DNA of 64,000 nucleotides from an uncultured Lachnospiraceae bacterium (GTDB taxonomy: Bacteria > Bacillota > Clostridia > Lachnospirales > Lachnospiraceae): assembly GCA_910579935.1 (NCBI GenBank), contig CAJTVQ010000008.1:1-64000 (forward strand), read 5' to 3'. This document shows positions 8,361-17,550 of this stretch, piece after piece (positions within the stretch are counted from its first letter, which is position 1; every line of letters starts with the position of its first letter). Position numbers and translations under genes: made by a program. The notes under the pieces were generated by a model. It searched no databases and had not been told where the DNA came from. It was given only the letters and a program-made list of their open reading frames with translations.

Positions 8361-10073
8361 ATGAAACGTAAAAAAATCGGTGCATTGCTGTTAGCAGCGG
8401 CAATGGCAGTAAGTGTTCTTGGCGGATGCGGAGGCGGCGACAGCGCTTCCTCTACAAGCACAGGCGGAGGCAGTGCGTCTTCGTCAGGCGATGCCTCTTC
8501 CACAGGTGAAGCAGGAGGAGAAGTTATTGAGCTGACGTTCTTTAACGCAGACGGGAATCAGGATGACCCATGGACGGATCCGGTGGCCGAGGCGATTACG
8601 GAGGCAACGGGAGTGAAACTGAAAACCTCTTATCCGATCGGCGGAAATGATGAAAGCGAGCAGGTTGCGCTGATGATAGCGGAACAGAAATTTCCGGATA
8701 TTATTTTTGCAAAAGGAAGTGCGGGCAGCCTGATCGAGGCGGGCGCGCTGATCGATATGACGGATTTGATTGAACAGTACGGACCCAATATTAAGAAATT
8801 GTACGGGGAAGAGTTTGACAAGCTGAAATATTCCAAAGAAGATCCTTCCATTTACCAGTTTTCCGCTTATGTGGTAGGCGGTGAAAAGTTTAAGGACTGC
8901 GGCAACGCGCAGATACAGTGGGATGTACTGAAGGCAAATGATTACAAGGTTCCGAAGGATATAGCGGAATTTGAAACCATGATCAAAGATTATCTGGCAG
9001 CCAATCCGAAGACGGAAGACGGGCTGGAGCGGATCGGCATCACGCTGTCCACTTCTGACTGGCACTGGCTGATCACGTTAGGCAATCCGGCAGGTTTCAT
9101 TGCGGACGGGGCTTTGGACAACGGACAGTGGATCATTGACGAAAATAATCAGGCCATGTATAAATTCCGTTCCGATAAGGAGAGGGAATATTTCAGGTGG
9201 CTGTGCAGGATGTATAACGAGGGTATTCTGGATCCAGAATTTGCAACGCAGACACATGAGGATTATATCGCAAAGATTGCATCCGGACGCGTGGTGGCGC
9301 TCTTTGACAAGGACTGGGATTATCAGGATGGAGAAAAGGTACTGAAGGCAGACGGAAAATACGGTTCTTCCTATGCAGGACTTCCGCTGACCATGGATGC
9401 AGACACCAAATGTCCTTCCCTTGCTTATCAGGGACTGACAACCGGAACCGGCGTAGGCATCAGCTCTACCTGCAAAGATCCGGTAGCGGCAATTAAATTT
9501 ATAGATTTCCTCTGCTCCGATGAGGGCCAGGTGTTAAATAAGTGGGGAATTGAGGGAGTCAATTATTTCATTGATGAAGAAGGACACCGCTACAGAACGG
9601 AAGAAGAAGTAAAATATGCCACAGAGGATAAGGATTATCAGAAAAATACCGGCGTTGGGTTCCATAACTATCCGTTCCCTTCCTATGGCGACGGTATATT
9701 GGATCCTACCGGAAGCACCTATACGACAACGAGCAAGGACGCGGTGATCGCCGAATATGACGTGGAGCAGAAGGCGGCATGCGAGGCATGGGGCGTAGAG
9801 CTTCTGGTGGATATCTTCCCGCAGGCAGATGAGTTCGAGACGCCGGATTATCCTCCGGTATGGGCGCTTGTAAAACCGATGGAATTTGACGAGATCGGCG
9901 ATAAGCTGGATGAGGTGTCATGGTCTGCGCTGATCGGCTGTGTGACGGGAACGGAAGAAGCATTTGACGCTTCCTATGATGCGATGCTGGCAGAACTGGA
10001 AAAGACAGGTATGTCCGAGGCGGAGGGAATGTTAAACGATCTCATAGCAGAAAAAGTTGCACTGGTAGAATAA
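8361..10073 (+). CDS. Extracellular sugar-binding lipoprotein (LplA/YtcQ-like)
   Basis: Solute-binding component of the importer, 570 aa. A signal sequence with a basic start and hydrophobic core ends in a lipobox (LGGC), followed by a low-complexity Ser/Gly linker typical of clostridial lipoproteins, then the large type-1 binding fold. A good ribosome binding site (GGGAG) precedes the ATG. It would be anchored outside the membrane and hand oligosaccharides to the two permeases encoded just upstream. A terminator follows. The length (over 500 aa) matches the class of binding proteins that handle larger oligosaccharides rather than monosaccharides. Confidence 0.92.
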   Translation: MKRKKIGALLLAAAMAVSVLGGCGGGDSASSTSTGGGSASSSGDASSTGEAGGEVIELTFFNADGNQDDPWTDPVAEAITEATGVKLKTSYPIGGNDESEQVALMIAEQKFPDIIFAKGSAGSLIEAGALIDMTDLIEQYGPNIKKLYGEEFDKLKYSKEDPSIYQFSAYVVGGEKFKDCGNAQIQWDVLKANDYKVPKDIAEFETMIKDYLAANPKTEDGLERIGITLSTSDWHWLITLGNPAGFIADGALDNGQWIIDENNQAMYKFRSDKEREYFRWLCRMYNEGILDPEFATQTHEDYIAKIASGRVVALFDKDWDYQDGEKVLKADGKYGSSYAGLPLTMDADTKCPSLAYQGLTTGTGVGISSTCKDPVAAIKFIDFLCSDEGQVLNKWGIEGVNYFIDEEGHRYRTEEEVKYATEDKDYQKNTGVGFHNYPFPSYGDGILDPTGSTYTTTSKDAVIAEYDVEQKAACEAWGVELLVDIFPQADEFETPDYPPVWALVKPMEFDEIGDKLDEVSWSALIGCVTGTEEAFDASYDAMLAELEKTGMSEAEGMLNDLIAEKVALVE

Positions 10074-10087
10074 CGGACAGAAAAACA

Positions 10088-10112
10088 GGGGAGCGGCCTG
10101 CCGCTCCTCTTA
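10088..10112. terminator. Bidirectional terminator between convergent genes
   Basis: GGAGCGG pairs with CCGCTCC around a CCTG loop, followed by TCTTATAAT on the plus strand and preceded by A-rich DNA on the other side. It lies between the lipoprotein stop and the stop of the convergent response regulator. Confidence 0.6.
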
Positions 10113-11696
10113 TAATTCTGTTTGGCCGGATTCTGTATATTCACATGGCTTTTTACGGTATTCAGCAGGGCTGATCCCTACATACTTCTTGAATTTCTTA
10201 TGGAAATAGTCCACATTTTTGTAACCGACTGCTTCCGCTATTTCATAAACTTTCAGACTTTTTTCCTGTAACAGCGCTTTGGAATGTTCAATGCGCTTCC
10301 GGTCTACATAGGAATTGAAACTTTCCCCGAAATGTTTATTAAAAATCTTACCTAAATAGGCGCTGTTGTATCCGAAAAGAGGGGCAATGTTCTCCAGCCG
10401 GATGTTCTGCCGGAAATTGTGGTCAATATAATATTGAATGTCGTCCAGCACCGTACTGCGGGAAGGGTTTCCCGTGGCATCGATGATCATTTCCATCATT
10501 TCCGATATGTAGCGGATGATCTCATACAGATGGCGGCACTGGCCTATATGGGAAATCGCTTCCGCGTTGGCGGGGAAGGGAATGGCTGACGTGTGGTAAG
10601 TCAGGCTTACTTTTTCCTTGATATTCAGGTACAGATCCGTCAGGAACAGTTTGACTGCGGCAATATCATCGGTGCAGCAGAGCAGTTCTTCCAAGGCAAA
10701 TAAAGTCTCCGCCACCATGCTGCAGTTGAAGGAAAGAAGGTAATTCGTCAGTTTGCCGCTGTATTCTTCAAGGATACGGGATTCCGGCCGGAGACTGTCC
10801 GTAAGTTCGGGAAGATCCCGGACTCCCAGTATATGCTGTCCCTGCTGGCAGAAAAACCTGCGTTTCTGCAGCGTAAGGGCTTCCCGGTATGAAAGCTGGA
10901 TTTCTTCCGGGGAAACCACCGGATGTCCGTAGGAGATGAAAAAGGAACTCCGGGAAAGGGTATGGCTGGAGGAATCCTGTTCGCAGCGCTCCAAAAAATC
11001 CCGGAATTTATGCAGGGCAAAAGAGCCTTTCAGCAGAATGACTTCGCAGGTTTTTTCCTCAAAACATTCAAAGGTCAGACTGTCTTTATTCGTAACTCTC
11101 AGCAATCCGGCGAAACGGCTGCCGCTGTCTGCGGGCGGGGTATCGTAGTCTTCGCAAATGACTACCTGGTATATGTCGGCGGAAAGATTCATTTCTGCCA
11201 TTCTGTCAGGAAGCAGCAGATTCTGATGTGAGGCGGGCCAGGAACCGGTAACGATCTCGCGCAGGATGACATGTCTGGCCTTATCCTTTAAGAGCGAGAA
11301 GTTTTCCAGGTTGTTCCGTTCCCGGGTAAGGTCGGACGCTATTTTTTGCGCTGCCGCAGACAATTCGTCCTCATCAATCGGTTTGGTGAGGTAAAGTTCG
11401 GCGCCGTAACGGATGGCAGTCTGGGCATAGGCAAAATCGGAGTAGCCGCTTAAGATGATAAACCGGCCGGAATATCCCTCTTCCCTTGCCATCCGTATGA
11501 TATCGGTGCCGTAGAGTCTGGGCATACGGATATCCAGAAGGACAAGGTCAGGATTTTCTTTCAGGATAAAGTGCAAAGTATCCTCTCCGTTGGAAGTTTC
11601 CCCGCAGATGCAGAAGCCGAGGGCATTCCAGTCTACAATATATTTCAGTCCTTCCCTTATATTCTGTTCGTCGTCTGCAATGAGTACGGTGTACAT
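10110..11696 (-). CDS. YesN-type response regulator with AraC DNA-binding domain
   Basis: Response regulator of 528 aa. The receiver domain is intact: acidic pocket D8/D9, phosphoacceptor D55 in LVLLDIRMP, and the conserved Lys in LTKP. A long middle region of unknown fold follows, and the C-terminal 100 residues are an AraC/XylS double helix-turn-helix ending GISPAEYRKKP. This is the usual partner of YesM kinases and normally activates the adjacent transporter and glycosidase genes. A GGGAG ribosome binding site lies eight bases before the ATG. The gene converges with the importer operon and diverges from the diguanylate cyclase gene. Confidence 0.93.
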   Translation of the reverse strand: MYTVLIADDEQNIREGLKYIVDWNALGFCICGETSNGEDTLHFILKENPDLVLLDIRMPRLYGTDIIRMAREEGYSGRFIILSGYSDFAYAQTAIRYGAELYLTKPIDEDELSAAAQKIASDLTRERNNLENFSLLKDKARHVILREIVTGSWPASHQNLLLPDRMAEMNLSADIYQVVICEDYDTPPADSGSRFAGLLRVTNKDSLTFECFEEKTCEVILLKGSFALHKFRDFLERCEQDSSSHTLSRSSFFISYGHPVVSPEEIQLSYREALTLQKRRFFCQQGQHILGVRDLPELTDSLRPESRILEEYSGKLTNYLLSFNCSMVAETLFALEELLCCTDDIAAVKLFLTDLYLNIKEKVSLTYHTSAIPFPANAEAISHIGQCRHLYEIIRYISEMMEMIIDATGNPSRSTVLDDIQYYIDHNFRQNIRLENIAPLFGYNSAYLGKIFNKHFGESFNSYVDRKRIEHSKALLQEKSLKVYEIAEAVGYKNVDYFHKKFKKYVGISPAEYRKKPCEYTESGQTEL

Positions 11697-11731
11697 GTCG
11701 TTTTCTCCCGTTTTAAATGGATTTTTAGTAT

Positions 11732-11760
11732 AATATACCGCGAAATCACGGCTCCGTCAA
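11732..11760 (-). promoter_or_regulatory. Putative promoter for the response regulator
   Basis: On the minus strand, TTGACG (11760-11755) and TATATT (11737-11732) have a 17-bp spacer. The start point would lie about 30 bp upstream of the ATG. Confidence 0.6.
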
Positions 11761-11794
11761 TGGATTGACTTTCGTGTTTCATAATTGGAAATGC

Positions 11795-11823
11795 TTGTAA
11801 TTAGGTTATCATATCTGTATAAT
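11795..11823 (+). promoter_or_regulatory. Putative promoter for the diguanylate cyclase gene
   Basis: TTGTAA (11795-11800) and TATAAT (11818-11823) are separated by exactly 17 bp. Transcription from here rules out the ATG at 11822 as start codon and supports the ATG at 11894. Confidence 0.7.
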
Positions 11824-11893
11824 GAGAATTAGTTTAGGATCTGCTGACAATGGAACGGGAAATGCGTTCAGGCAGGATGGGGAGAGGGGCTGC

Positions 11894-13609
11894 ATGAAAA
11901 CACCGGATAAAATTTCTAAAAAGACGGTTTTGAAAATCATATGGATCGTATATGCACTGGCGAGTATATTGGTCTGGATGCCGCAGATAGACAGGATGTT
12001 TACGAAAGATTATGCATCCGCTTCGGCATATCTGTCATTGGATGATGACTGGGACATTACGATTAACGGTAAGGTATACCGGGATGTTTCGCTGGACAGT
12101 TTCCGGTTTGATATTGTAAGTAAAGGCGACGAGATTATCATGCAGAGGACGCTTCCGGAGCAGTGGGAACTGACGGAAGGGGCGCTTCGGTTTCATATCC
12201 GGCAGTCGGCGGTGAAGATGTATATTGACGATGAAATGTTTTATGAATACGGTTATGACAGAATGGCCCAGAATAAGACGGTGGGAAGCGGATTTCAGTT
12301 CATTGATTTTCCCAATGAGTTCCAGGGGAAGACACTGAAGATCTGTTTCATTATTTCTGAAGATTCGGCATTTGCCAGACTGGATTCCGTAAAGGTATAC
12401 GAATGGAAGAATGCTTACCGGGTACTTATGACCGAGAACCGGTTACCTCTGTTTTTAGGCTGTTTCCTGACTATTTTCGGACTGGTCATCAGTGCGGTAA
12501 CCATTGTGGCGCTGGCATTTTCCTTAAAATATATCAGGGTATTGTGCATTTCCCTGTTTTCTCTTTTGATGGGATTGTGGACGTTGTGTTATTACAATGT
12601 GATTCTCATTTTTTCCATTCCCCTTCATGCGGTGTCCCTGTTGGAGTATCTCACGCTTTACCTGGCGCCGATTCCGCTGATCATCTATATGCGGGAGGAC
12701 GTGAAGAATCTGCAGCAGAAGTCTCTCTGGATATTTTACCGGTTTTTGTCTGCAGTTCATATTCTGGCTACGGCATGGATGATCGGGCTGCACACGCTGG
12801 ATATCGTTCACTGTGCGGCAACTTTAAAATATATGCAGGCGCTGATCGTCTGTAACCTGATCTATTTCATTTTCATAGAAATCCGTAATCTGAAATACCA
12901 CCGGATAATTGACCGGCTTTTCCTGGTAGGGATGCTGGTGATCGCGGCGTGCATTGTTTATGACCTGGCCGGCTACTGCGGCAACCGTTATTTTGGCAGG
13001 ACCATTTTTTCCATGCGGGGCATGACTGCCGTTGGTGTGGTTATTTTCATTTTCATCTTGATCAGTGTGTTCTATCTGAATCTGACGCAGAAGATGATGC
13101 AGGAAAAAGAAAGGGATTTTCTGATCAAGAGCGCGTATACCGATGAACTGACCCGCATCCATAACCGCCGTTACTGTATCGAATATATGAACCGGATAGA
13201 AGAGGCAGGGAAACTGTGCCATACGGTAATCTGTTTTGACCTGAACAATCTGAAAGTGGTGAACGATACATACGGACATGTAAAAGGGGATATTTTGATC
13301 AAGAGCGCGGCGGAAGTGATCGCTCAGACCTTTCACCAATACGGGATCGTGGCAAGGATGGGCGGTGATGAGTTCATTGCCATCTTAGAGACTGTCGCAC
13401 CGGAAAAAATCAGAGAACTGACAGAACAATTTGAGGAAAATATAAGAAAGAAAAACCGGGAGATCAAAGATCTGAATATGTCCGTCGCATACGGGTATGC
13501 ATCCTGTGAGGCAGGGGAAGCCCGTATCGGGAAAGTTTACCAGCTGGCGGATGACCGTATGTATGAAAAGAAAAAGCAGATGAAAAACAGCGGAGGGAAT
13601 CATCTGTAA
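11894..13609 (+). CDS. Membrane diguanylate cyclase
   Basis: Predicted c-di-GMP synthase of 571 aa. An N-terminal membrane anchor (near residues 14-33) is followed by an extracytoplasmic beta-rich region of about 130 residues, then a block of about seven hydrophobic helices (a 7TM-DISM-like arrangement), and a C-terminal GGDEF domain with an intact signature at residues 490-494 (MGGDEF). No EAL or HD-GYP domain is fused. The extracytoplasmic part may bind a carbohydrate, since the gene sits between the response regulator and a second binding lipoprotein; that is inference. The start at 11894 follows GGAGAGGGG and fits the promoter position. Confidence 0.87.
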   Translation: MKTPDKISKKTVLKIIWIVYALASILVWMPQIDRMFTKDYASASAYLSLDDDWDITINGKVYRDVSLDSFRFDIVSKGDEIIMQRTLPEQWELTEGALRFHIRQSAVKMYIDDEMFYEYGYDRMAQNKTVGSGFQFIDFPNEFQGKTLKICFIISEDSAFARLDSVKVYEWKNAYRVLMTENRLPLFLGCFLTIFGLVISAVTIVALAFSLKYIRVLCISLFSLLMGLWTLCYYNVILIFSIPLHAVSLLEYLTLYLAPIPLIIYMREDVKNLQQKSLWIFYRFLSAVHILATAWMIGLHTLDIVHCAATLKYMQALIVCNLIYFIFIEIRNLKYHRIIDRLFLVGMLVIAACIVYDLAGYCGNRYFGRTIFSMRGMTAVGVVIFIFILISVFYLNLTQKMMQEKERDFLIKSAYTDELTRIHNRRYCIEYMNRIEEAGKLCHTVICFDLNNLKVVNDTYGHVKGDILIKSAAEVIAQTFHQYGIVARMGGDEFIAILETVAPEKIRELTEQFEENIRKKNREIKDLNMSVAYGYASCEAGEARIGKVYQLADDRMYEKKKQMKNSGGNHL

Positions 13610-13684
13610 ACGGCCGTTTACTCCTGCAATTTCAACCATATACAATCACTAATTATGAAAGTATTCCCCTGAAATGTTTCCTGA

Positions 13685-13690
13685 TATAAT
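13685..13690 (+). promoter_or_regulatory. Possible -10 box before the second binding lipoprotein gene
   Basis: TATAAT lies 20 bp before the start codon, but no good -35 is found 17 bp upstream (the position reads TATTCC). If used, the promoter would need an activator, such as the YesN-type regulator. Confidence 0.35.
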
Positions 13691-13709
13691 ACGGTAAGAG
13701 GTATATGTC

Positions 13710-15464
13710 ATGAAGAAAATGAGGAAATTACTGGAAGCGGCGGCCGTTTGTGCCATGGGGGGTTCCATAGGCATATGCGGCGGATGCGGAAACAGGAACG
13801 GGGCGGAACGATATGAGGAAGCCATCGTAGTGGATGTGTTTGACAGTGTGGCAAACTATCAGGGAATACAGCCGGGCTGGTTTGCCGGGCTTGTAAAAGA
13901 TCAATTTAATATGGAACTGAATATTATCGCGCCGAATGTGGCCGGCGGCGGTAATACTTTGTATGAAATACGTTCCGCGGCAGGTAATATGGGAGATCTG
14001 GTCATCAGCAACGGGGAGACGGACACGGTGCAGGATATGGTAACTTCCGGCCTGCTGCTGAATATGGAGCCTTATTTGGAAGATAAGGAAATAATGCGGA
14101 AGTACGGGGATGCGCTTAAGAGAGTAAACGGGGGGATCGTGCCGGAGGGGATTTATGTGATCCCATCGGAACTTTCGGTAAATTCCCCCCTGACGCCGAA
14201 GGAAAGTCTGGAGCCGACGTTCGGACCGTATCTGCGATGGGATCTGTACGGGCAGCTTGGATATCCCAAGATACATACGCTGGAGGAACTGCTTCCGGTT
14301 TTAGAACAGATGCAGGAGCTGGAGCCTTATACGGAGAACGGAATGAAAACCTATGCGTTTTCCTTTTTTAAGGATTGGGACGGCAGTATGATGACGGCAG
14401 CGAAGCAGCCCTGCTGTTTTTATGGTTATGACGAATTCGGGTTCGGGTTGGAAAAGGCGGACGGCAGTGATTTCCAGAGCATTATTGATTCGGATTCCCT
14501 GTATGTACGGACATTAAAGCTGTTTTTTGAGGCCAATCAGATGGGGCTGGTGGACCCGCAGTCGGTGACGCAGAGTTATGAGGATCTGGCAAAGAAATAT
14601 GAGGAAGGACAGGTTCTGTTTTCCCCATGGCCGTGGATGGCACAGTTAGAGTATAATACGCAGTCCCGTAAAGAAGCCGGTAAGGGATTCATGATGGTGG
14701 ATATCATGGACATGCAGATTTATGCAAGCGGCTGTAATCAGGAAGGCAACCGGAAAATAGCCATTGGGATCGGCGCACAGGCAAAAGAACCGGAGCGGCT
14801 GGCAGCTTTTATTGACTGGCTTTATTCCCCTGAGGGAATCAGCAGCAACGGAGTGCAGAGTTCGGCCGGAACGGCGGGACCGAGGGGATTGAGCTGGGAG
14901 TACGATGAGAAAGGGGAGCCATGTCTGACGGAGTTTGGCTGGCAGGCGCTGTTTAACGGCAATGTCGAAGTGCCGCAGGAATGGGGAGGCGGAAGCTGGG
15001 AGGAAGGAATTTCCCAGCTGAATTTCAGGCCGGTGCCTTCCTGTGAGGTGGATGAAAAAGGATTTCCTTATGCCTATATGCTGTGGGACAGCGTGGCGGA
15101 GATGAAGGATACCGTTCTTGACAGAGATTGGAAACAGCAGATGGGAGCGGGGAATGTAAGGGAATTCCTGATAGAAAATGACCGTCTGCTGGTGTCGGCG
15201 GGCTGTGATTTTTCCGTGCCGATAGAGAGTTCGGAGATTGCCACGCTGAGGGGGCAGTGCAGAAATGTGATACGGAAATACTCATGGGATATGGTTTTTG
15301 CGGCAGATGAAGAGGAGTTTTATGCGAGCTTGCAGCAGATGCAGGAAGAAGCGGCCAGCCTGGGATATGAGAAGGTACTGGACTTTGACCGGGAAAATGT
15401 GGAATCGTACCGGGAGATGAAGAGAAAAGCAGTGGAGGATTACGGAGATGGTAATGACCGGTAA
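13710..15464 (+). CDS. Second extracellular solute-binding lipoprotein
   Basis: A 584-aa lipoprotein with a signal sequence and lipobox ending CGGC, followed by a type-1 ABC solute-binding fold (e.g. GWFAGLVKDQFNMELNI and AAFIDWLYSPEGI). It differs clearly from the binding protein at 8361-10073. It is the first gene of an operon with GH42, GH29 and GH3 enzymes, and overlaps the GH42 start by 17 nt. No permeases accompany it, so it either delivers a related oligosaccharide to the permeases encoded at 6464-8291 or acts as a sensor for the nearby two-component system; the sequence cannot decide. Confidence 0.85.
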   Translation: MKKMRKLLEAAAVCAMGGSIGICGGCGNRNGAERYEEAIVVDVFDSVANYQGIQPGWFAGLVKDQFNMELNIIAPNVAGGGNTLYEIRSAAGNMGDLVISNGETDTVQDMVTSGLLLNMEPYLEDKEIMRKYGDALKRVNGGIVPEGIYVIPSELSVNSPLTPKESLEPTFGPYLRWDLYGQLGYPKIHTLEELLPVLEQMQELEPYTENGMKTYAFSFFKDWDGSMMTAAKQPCCFYGYDEFGFGLEKADGSDFQSIIDSDSLYVRTLKLFFEANQMGLVDPQSVTQSYEDLAKKYEEGQVLFSPWPWMAQLEYNTQSRKEAGKGFMMVDIMDMQIYASGCNQEGNRKIAIGIGAQAKEPERLAAFIDWLYSPEGISSNGVQSSAGTAGPRGLSWEYDEKGEPCLTEFGWQALFNGNVEVPQEWGGGSWEEGISQLNFRPVPSCEVDEKGFPYAYMLWDSVAEMKDTVLDRDWKQQMGAGNVREFLIENDRLLVSAGCDFSVPIESSEIATLRGQCRNVIRKYSWDMVFAADEEEFYASLQQMQEEAASLGYEKVLDFDRENVESYREMKRKAVEDYGDGNDR

Positions 15465-17487
15465 GGCAGACAAAATATTATTCGGCGGGGATTATAATCC
15501 GGAACAGTGGGACGAGGCAGTATGGGAAGAAGACATGCGGCTGTTTAAACTGGCGCATATCGATACGGTGACTTTAAATGTATTCAGCTGGGCGGCGCTG
15601 CAGCCGGACGAGAATACGTATGATTTTGCAAAGCTGGATAAAATCCTGGATCGGGTGGAAGCAAACGGATTAAAGGTATGCATGGCGACTTCCACGGCGG
15701 CACATCCGGCGTGGATGGCCCGTAAATACCCCGATGTGCTGCGGACGGAGCATAACGGGATGAGGAGGAAGTTCGGCAGCAGGCATAATTCCTGTCCGAA
15801 CAGCCCCACTTACCGGAAATATGCGGCGGCCCTGGCAGGAAAGCTTGCCGAACGCTACCGGAACCGTGAGAGTATTGCGGCGTGGCATGTGGCGAATGAA
15901 TACGGGGGAGAGTGCTATTGTGAGAACTGCGAGAAAGCCTTCCGCAGCTGGTTAAAGGAAAAATACGGGACGCTGGAGGAATTGAACCGGGTATGGGATA
16001 CCGCTTTCTGGGGGCATACCTTTTATGACTGGGAAGAAGTGGTGGTTCCGAATCTGCAGTCGGAGGAGTTTTACTGGGAGGGGAGCATCCGTACAAATTT
16101 CCAGGGGATTTCACTGGATTACCGGCGTTTCAATTCCGACAGTATGCTGGAGTGTTACCGGCTGGAGCAGGAGGCGGTGAAAAAATATACGCCGCATATT
16201 CCGGTGACGACTAACCTGATGGGGTTTTACAAACCGCTGGATTACCAGAAATGGGCACAGAACATGGATTTTATTTCCTGGGATAATTATCCGGCATACG
16301 GCGCGTTGCCGGAGCAGGCTGCCATGACGCATGATCTGATGCGGGGGCTGAAACAGGGGATGCCTTTTGCCTTAATGGAACAGACGCCAAGCGTAAGCAA
16401 CTGGCATACTTACTGTGCCCTGAAGCGTCCGGGGGTGATGCGGCTGTGGAGCTATCAGGCGGTGGCGCACGGTTCGGATACGGTGATGTTTTTCCAGATG
16501 CGCAGGAGTATCGGCGCCTGCGAGAAGTATCACGGGGCCCTGATCGATCATGCGGGACACGAACATACGAGGGTATTCCGTGAGATGGAGACGCTGGGTG
16601 CGGAACTGGAGAAACTGGGAGGCGTTCTGCCGGGAGGGAGGACGAAAGCGAAGGCGGCCATTGTAATGGACTGGGACAACTGGTGGGCGGCGGAGTATTC
16701 GGCAGGCCCCAGCAGGCTGATCAATTATACGGAGGAACTTCTTACCTATTATAAAGCGTTTTACCGGCTGAACATTCCGGTGGATATGATAAGCGTGGAG
16801 GATGATCTGTCGGGTTATCAGCTGGTGGCAGCTCCCATGCTCTATATGTGTAAGGGCGGATTTGACGAAAAACTACGGCAGTTTGTGGCAGCGGGCGGGC
16901 ATTTCCTGACTTCTTATTTCAGCGGGTATGTGGAAGAGCATGATCTGGTAGTGACAGGAGGTTATCCGGCACGCCTCCGGGACATTCTCGGTATATGGGT
17001 GGAGGAGTCCGATGCGCTTCCGGAAGGAAATAAGAATTGTTTTTCCTATAACGGGATACGGTATCCCGCTTCGGTTATGTGTGATCTTCTTCATTTGGAG
17101 GGAGCGGAGGCGCTTGGCGCATACGGGGAAGATTTTTATGCAGGGTACCCGGCGCTGACGGCGCATGACTTTGGAAAGGGAAAGGCATATTATGTGGCGA
17201 CCCGCTCGGATGAAGCGTTTTATAAGGAATTGATCGGTCAGGTCTGTGAGGGGGCAGGGATACGCCCGCTGATGGATGCGCCGGAGCGGATCGAAGTAAC
17301 CGTAAGGGAGAATGGGAACGGTGTCTTTTTGTTCCTGCTGAACCATGGAGAGGATACGGAAGAAGTGATGCTGCCGGCAGCGGGAGAAGAGCTTCTGACG
17401 GGAATCCGGTATGGGGCAGGGGAGAAGATCGTGATGGAAAAGAAAGACGTGGCGATTCTGAAAATGGACGGATGGACGGAAAGGTAA
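15448..17487 (+). CDS. GH42 beta-galactosidase
   Basis: Cytoplasmic beta-galactosidase of family 42, 679 aa, with no signal peptide. The opening GGDYNPEQW is the family hallmark. The acid/base Glu is residue 151 in HVANEYGGE and the nucleophile Glu is residue 311 in ALMEQTPS. The Cys cluster CYCENC just after the acid/base fits the zinc site of several GH42 enzymes. The start overlaps the lipoprotein gene and has GGAGG nine bases upstream. In this locus it would remove beta-linked galactose from imported oligosaccharides, for example after a fucosidase has exposed it. Symbols such as bgaB or lacZ2 are not applied, because the substrate is not shown. Confidence 0.95.
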   Translation: MVMTGKADKILFGGDYNPEQWDEAVWEEDMRLFKLAHIDTVTLNVFSWAALQPDENTYDFAKLDKILDRVEANGLKVCMATSTAAHPAWMARKYPDVLRTEHNGMRRKFGSRHNSCPNSPTYRKYAAALAGKLAERYRNRESIAAWHVANEYGGECYCENCEKAFRSWLKEKYGTLEELNRVWDTAFWGHTFYDWEEVVVPNLQSEEFYWEGSIRTNFQGISLDYRRFNSDSMLECYRLEQEAVKKYTPHIPVTTNLMGFYKPLDYQKWAQNMDFISWDNYPAYGALPEQAAMTHDLMRGLKQGMPFALMEQTPSVSNWHTYCALKRPGVMRLWSYQAVAHGSDTVMFFQMRRSIGACEKYHGALIDHAGHEHTRVFREMETLGAELEKLGGVLPGGRTKAKAAIVMDWDNWWAAEYSAGPSRLINYTEELLTYYKAFYRLNIPVDMISVEDDLSGYQLVAAPMLYMCKGGFDEKLRQFVAAGGHFLTSYFSGYVEEHDLVVTGGYPARLRDILGIWVEESDALPEGNKNCFSYNGIRYPASVMCDLLHLEGAEALGAYGEDFYAGYPALTAHDFGKGKAYYVATRSDEAFYKELIGQVCEGAGIRPLMDAPERIEVTVRENGNGVFLFLLNHGEDTEEVMLPAAGEELLTGIRYGAGEKIVMEKKDVAILKMDGWTER

Positions 17488-17550
17488 GGAGCGCCGCGGA
17501 CGGGCAGGAACAGCCGCCGCGGGCAGGATGGAAAGCGGGGACAGGAAGCT

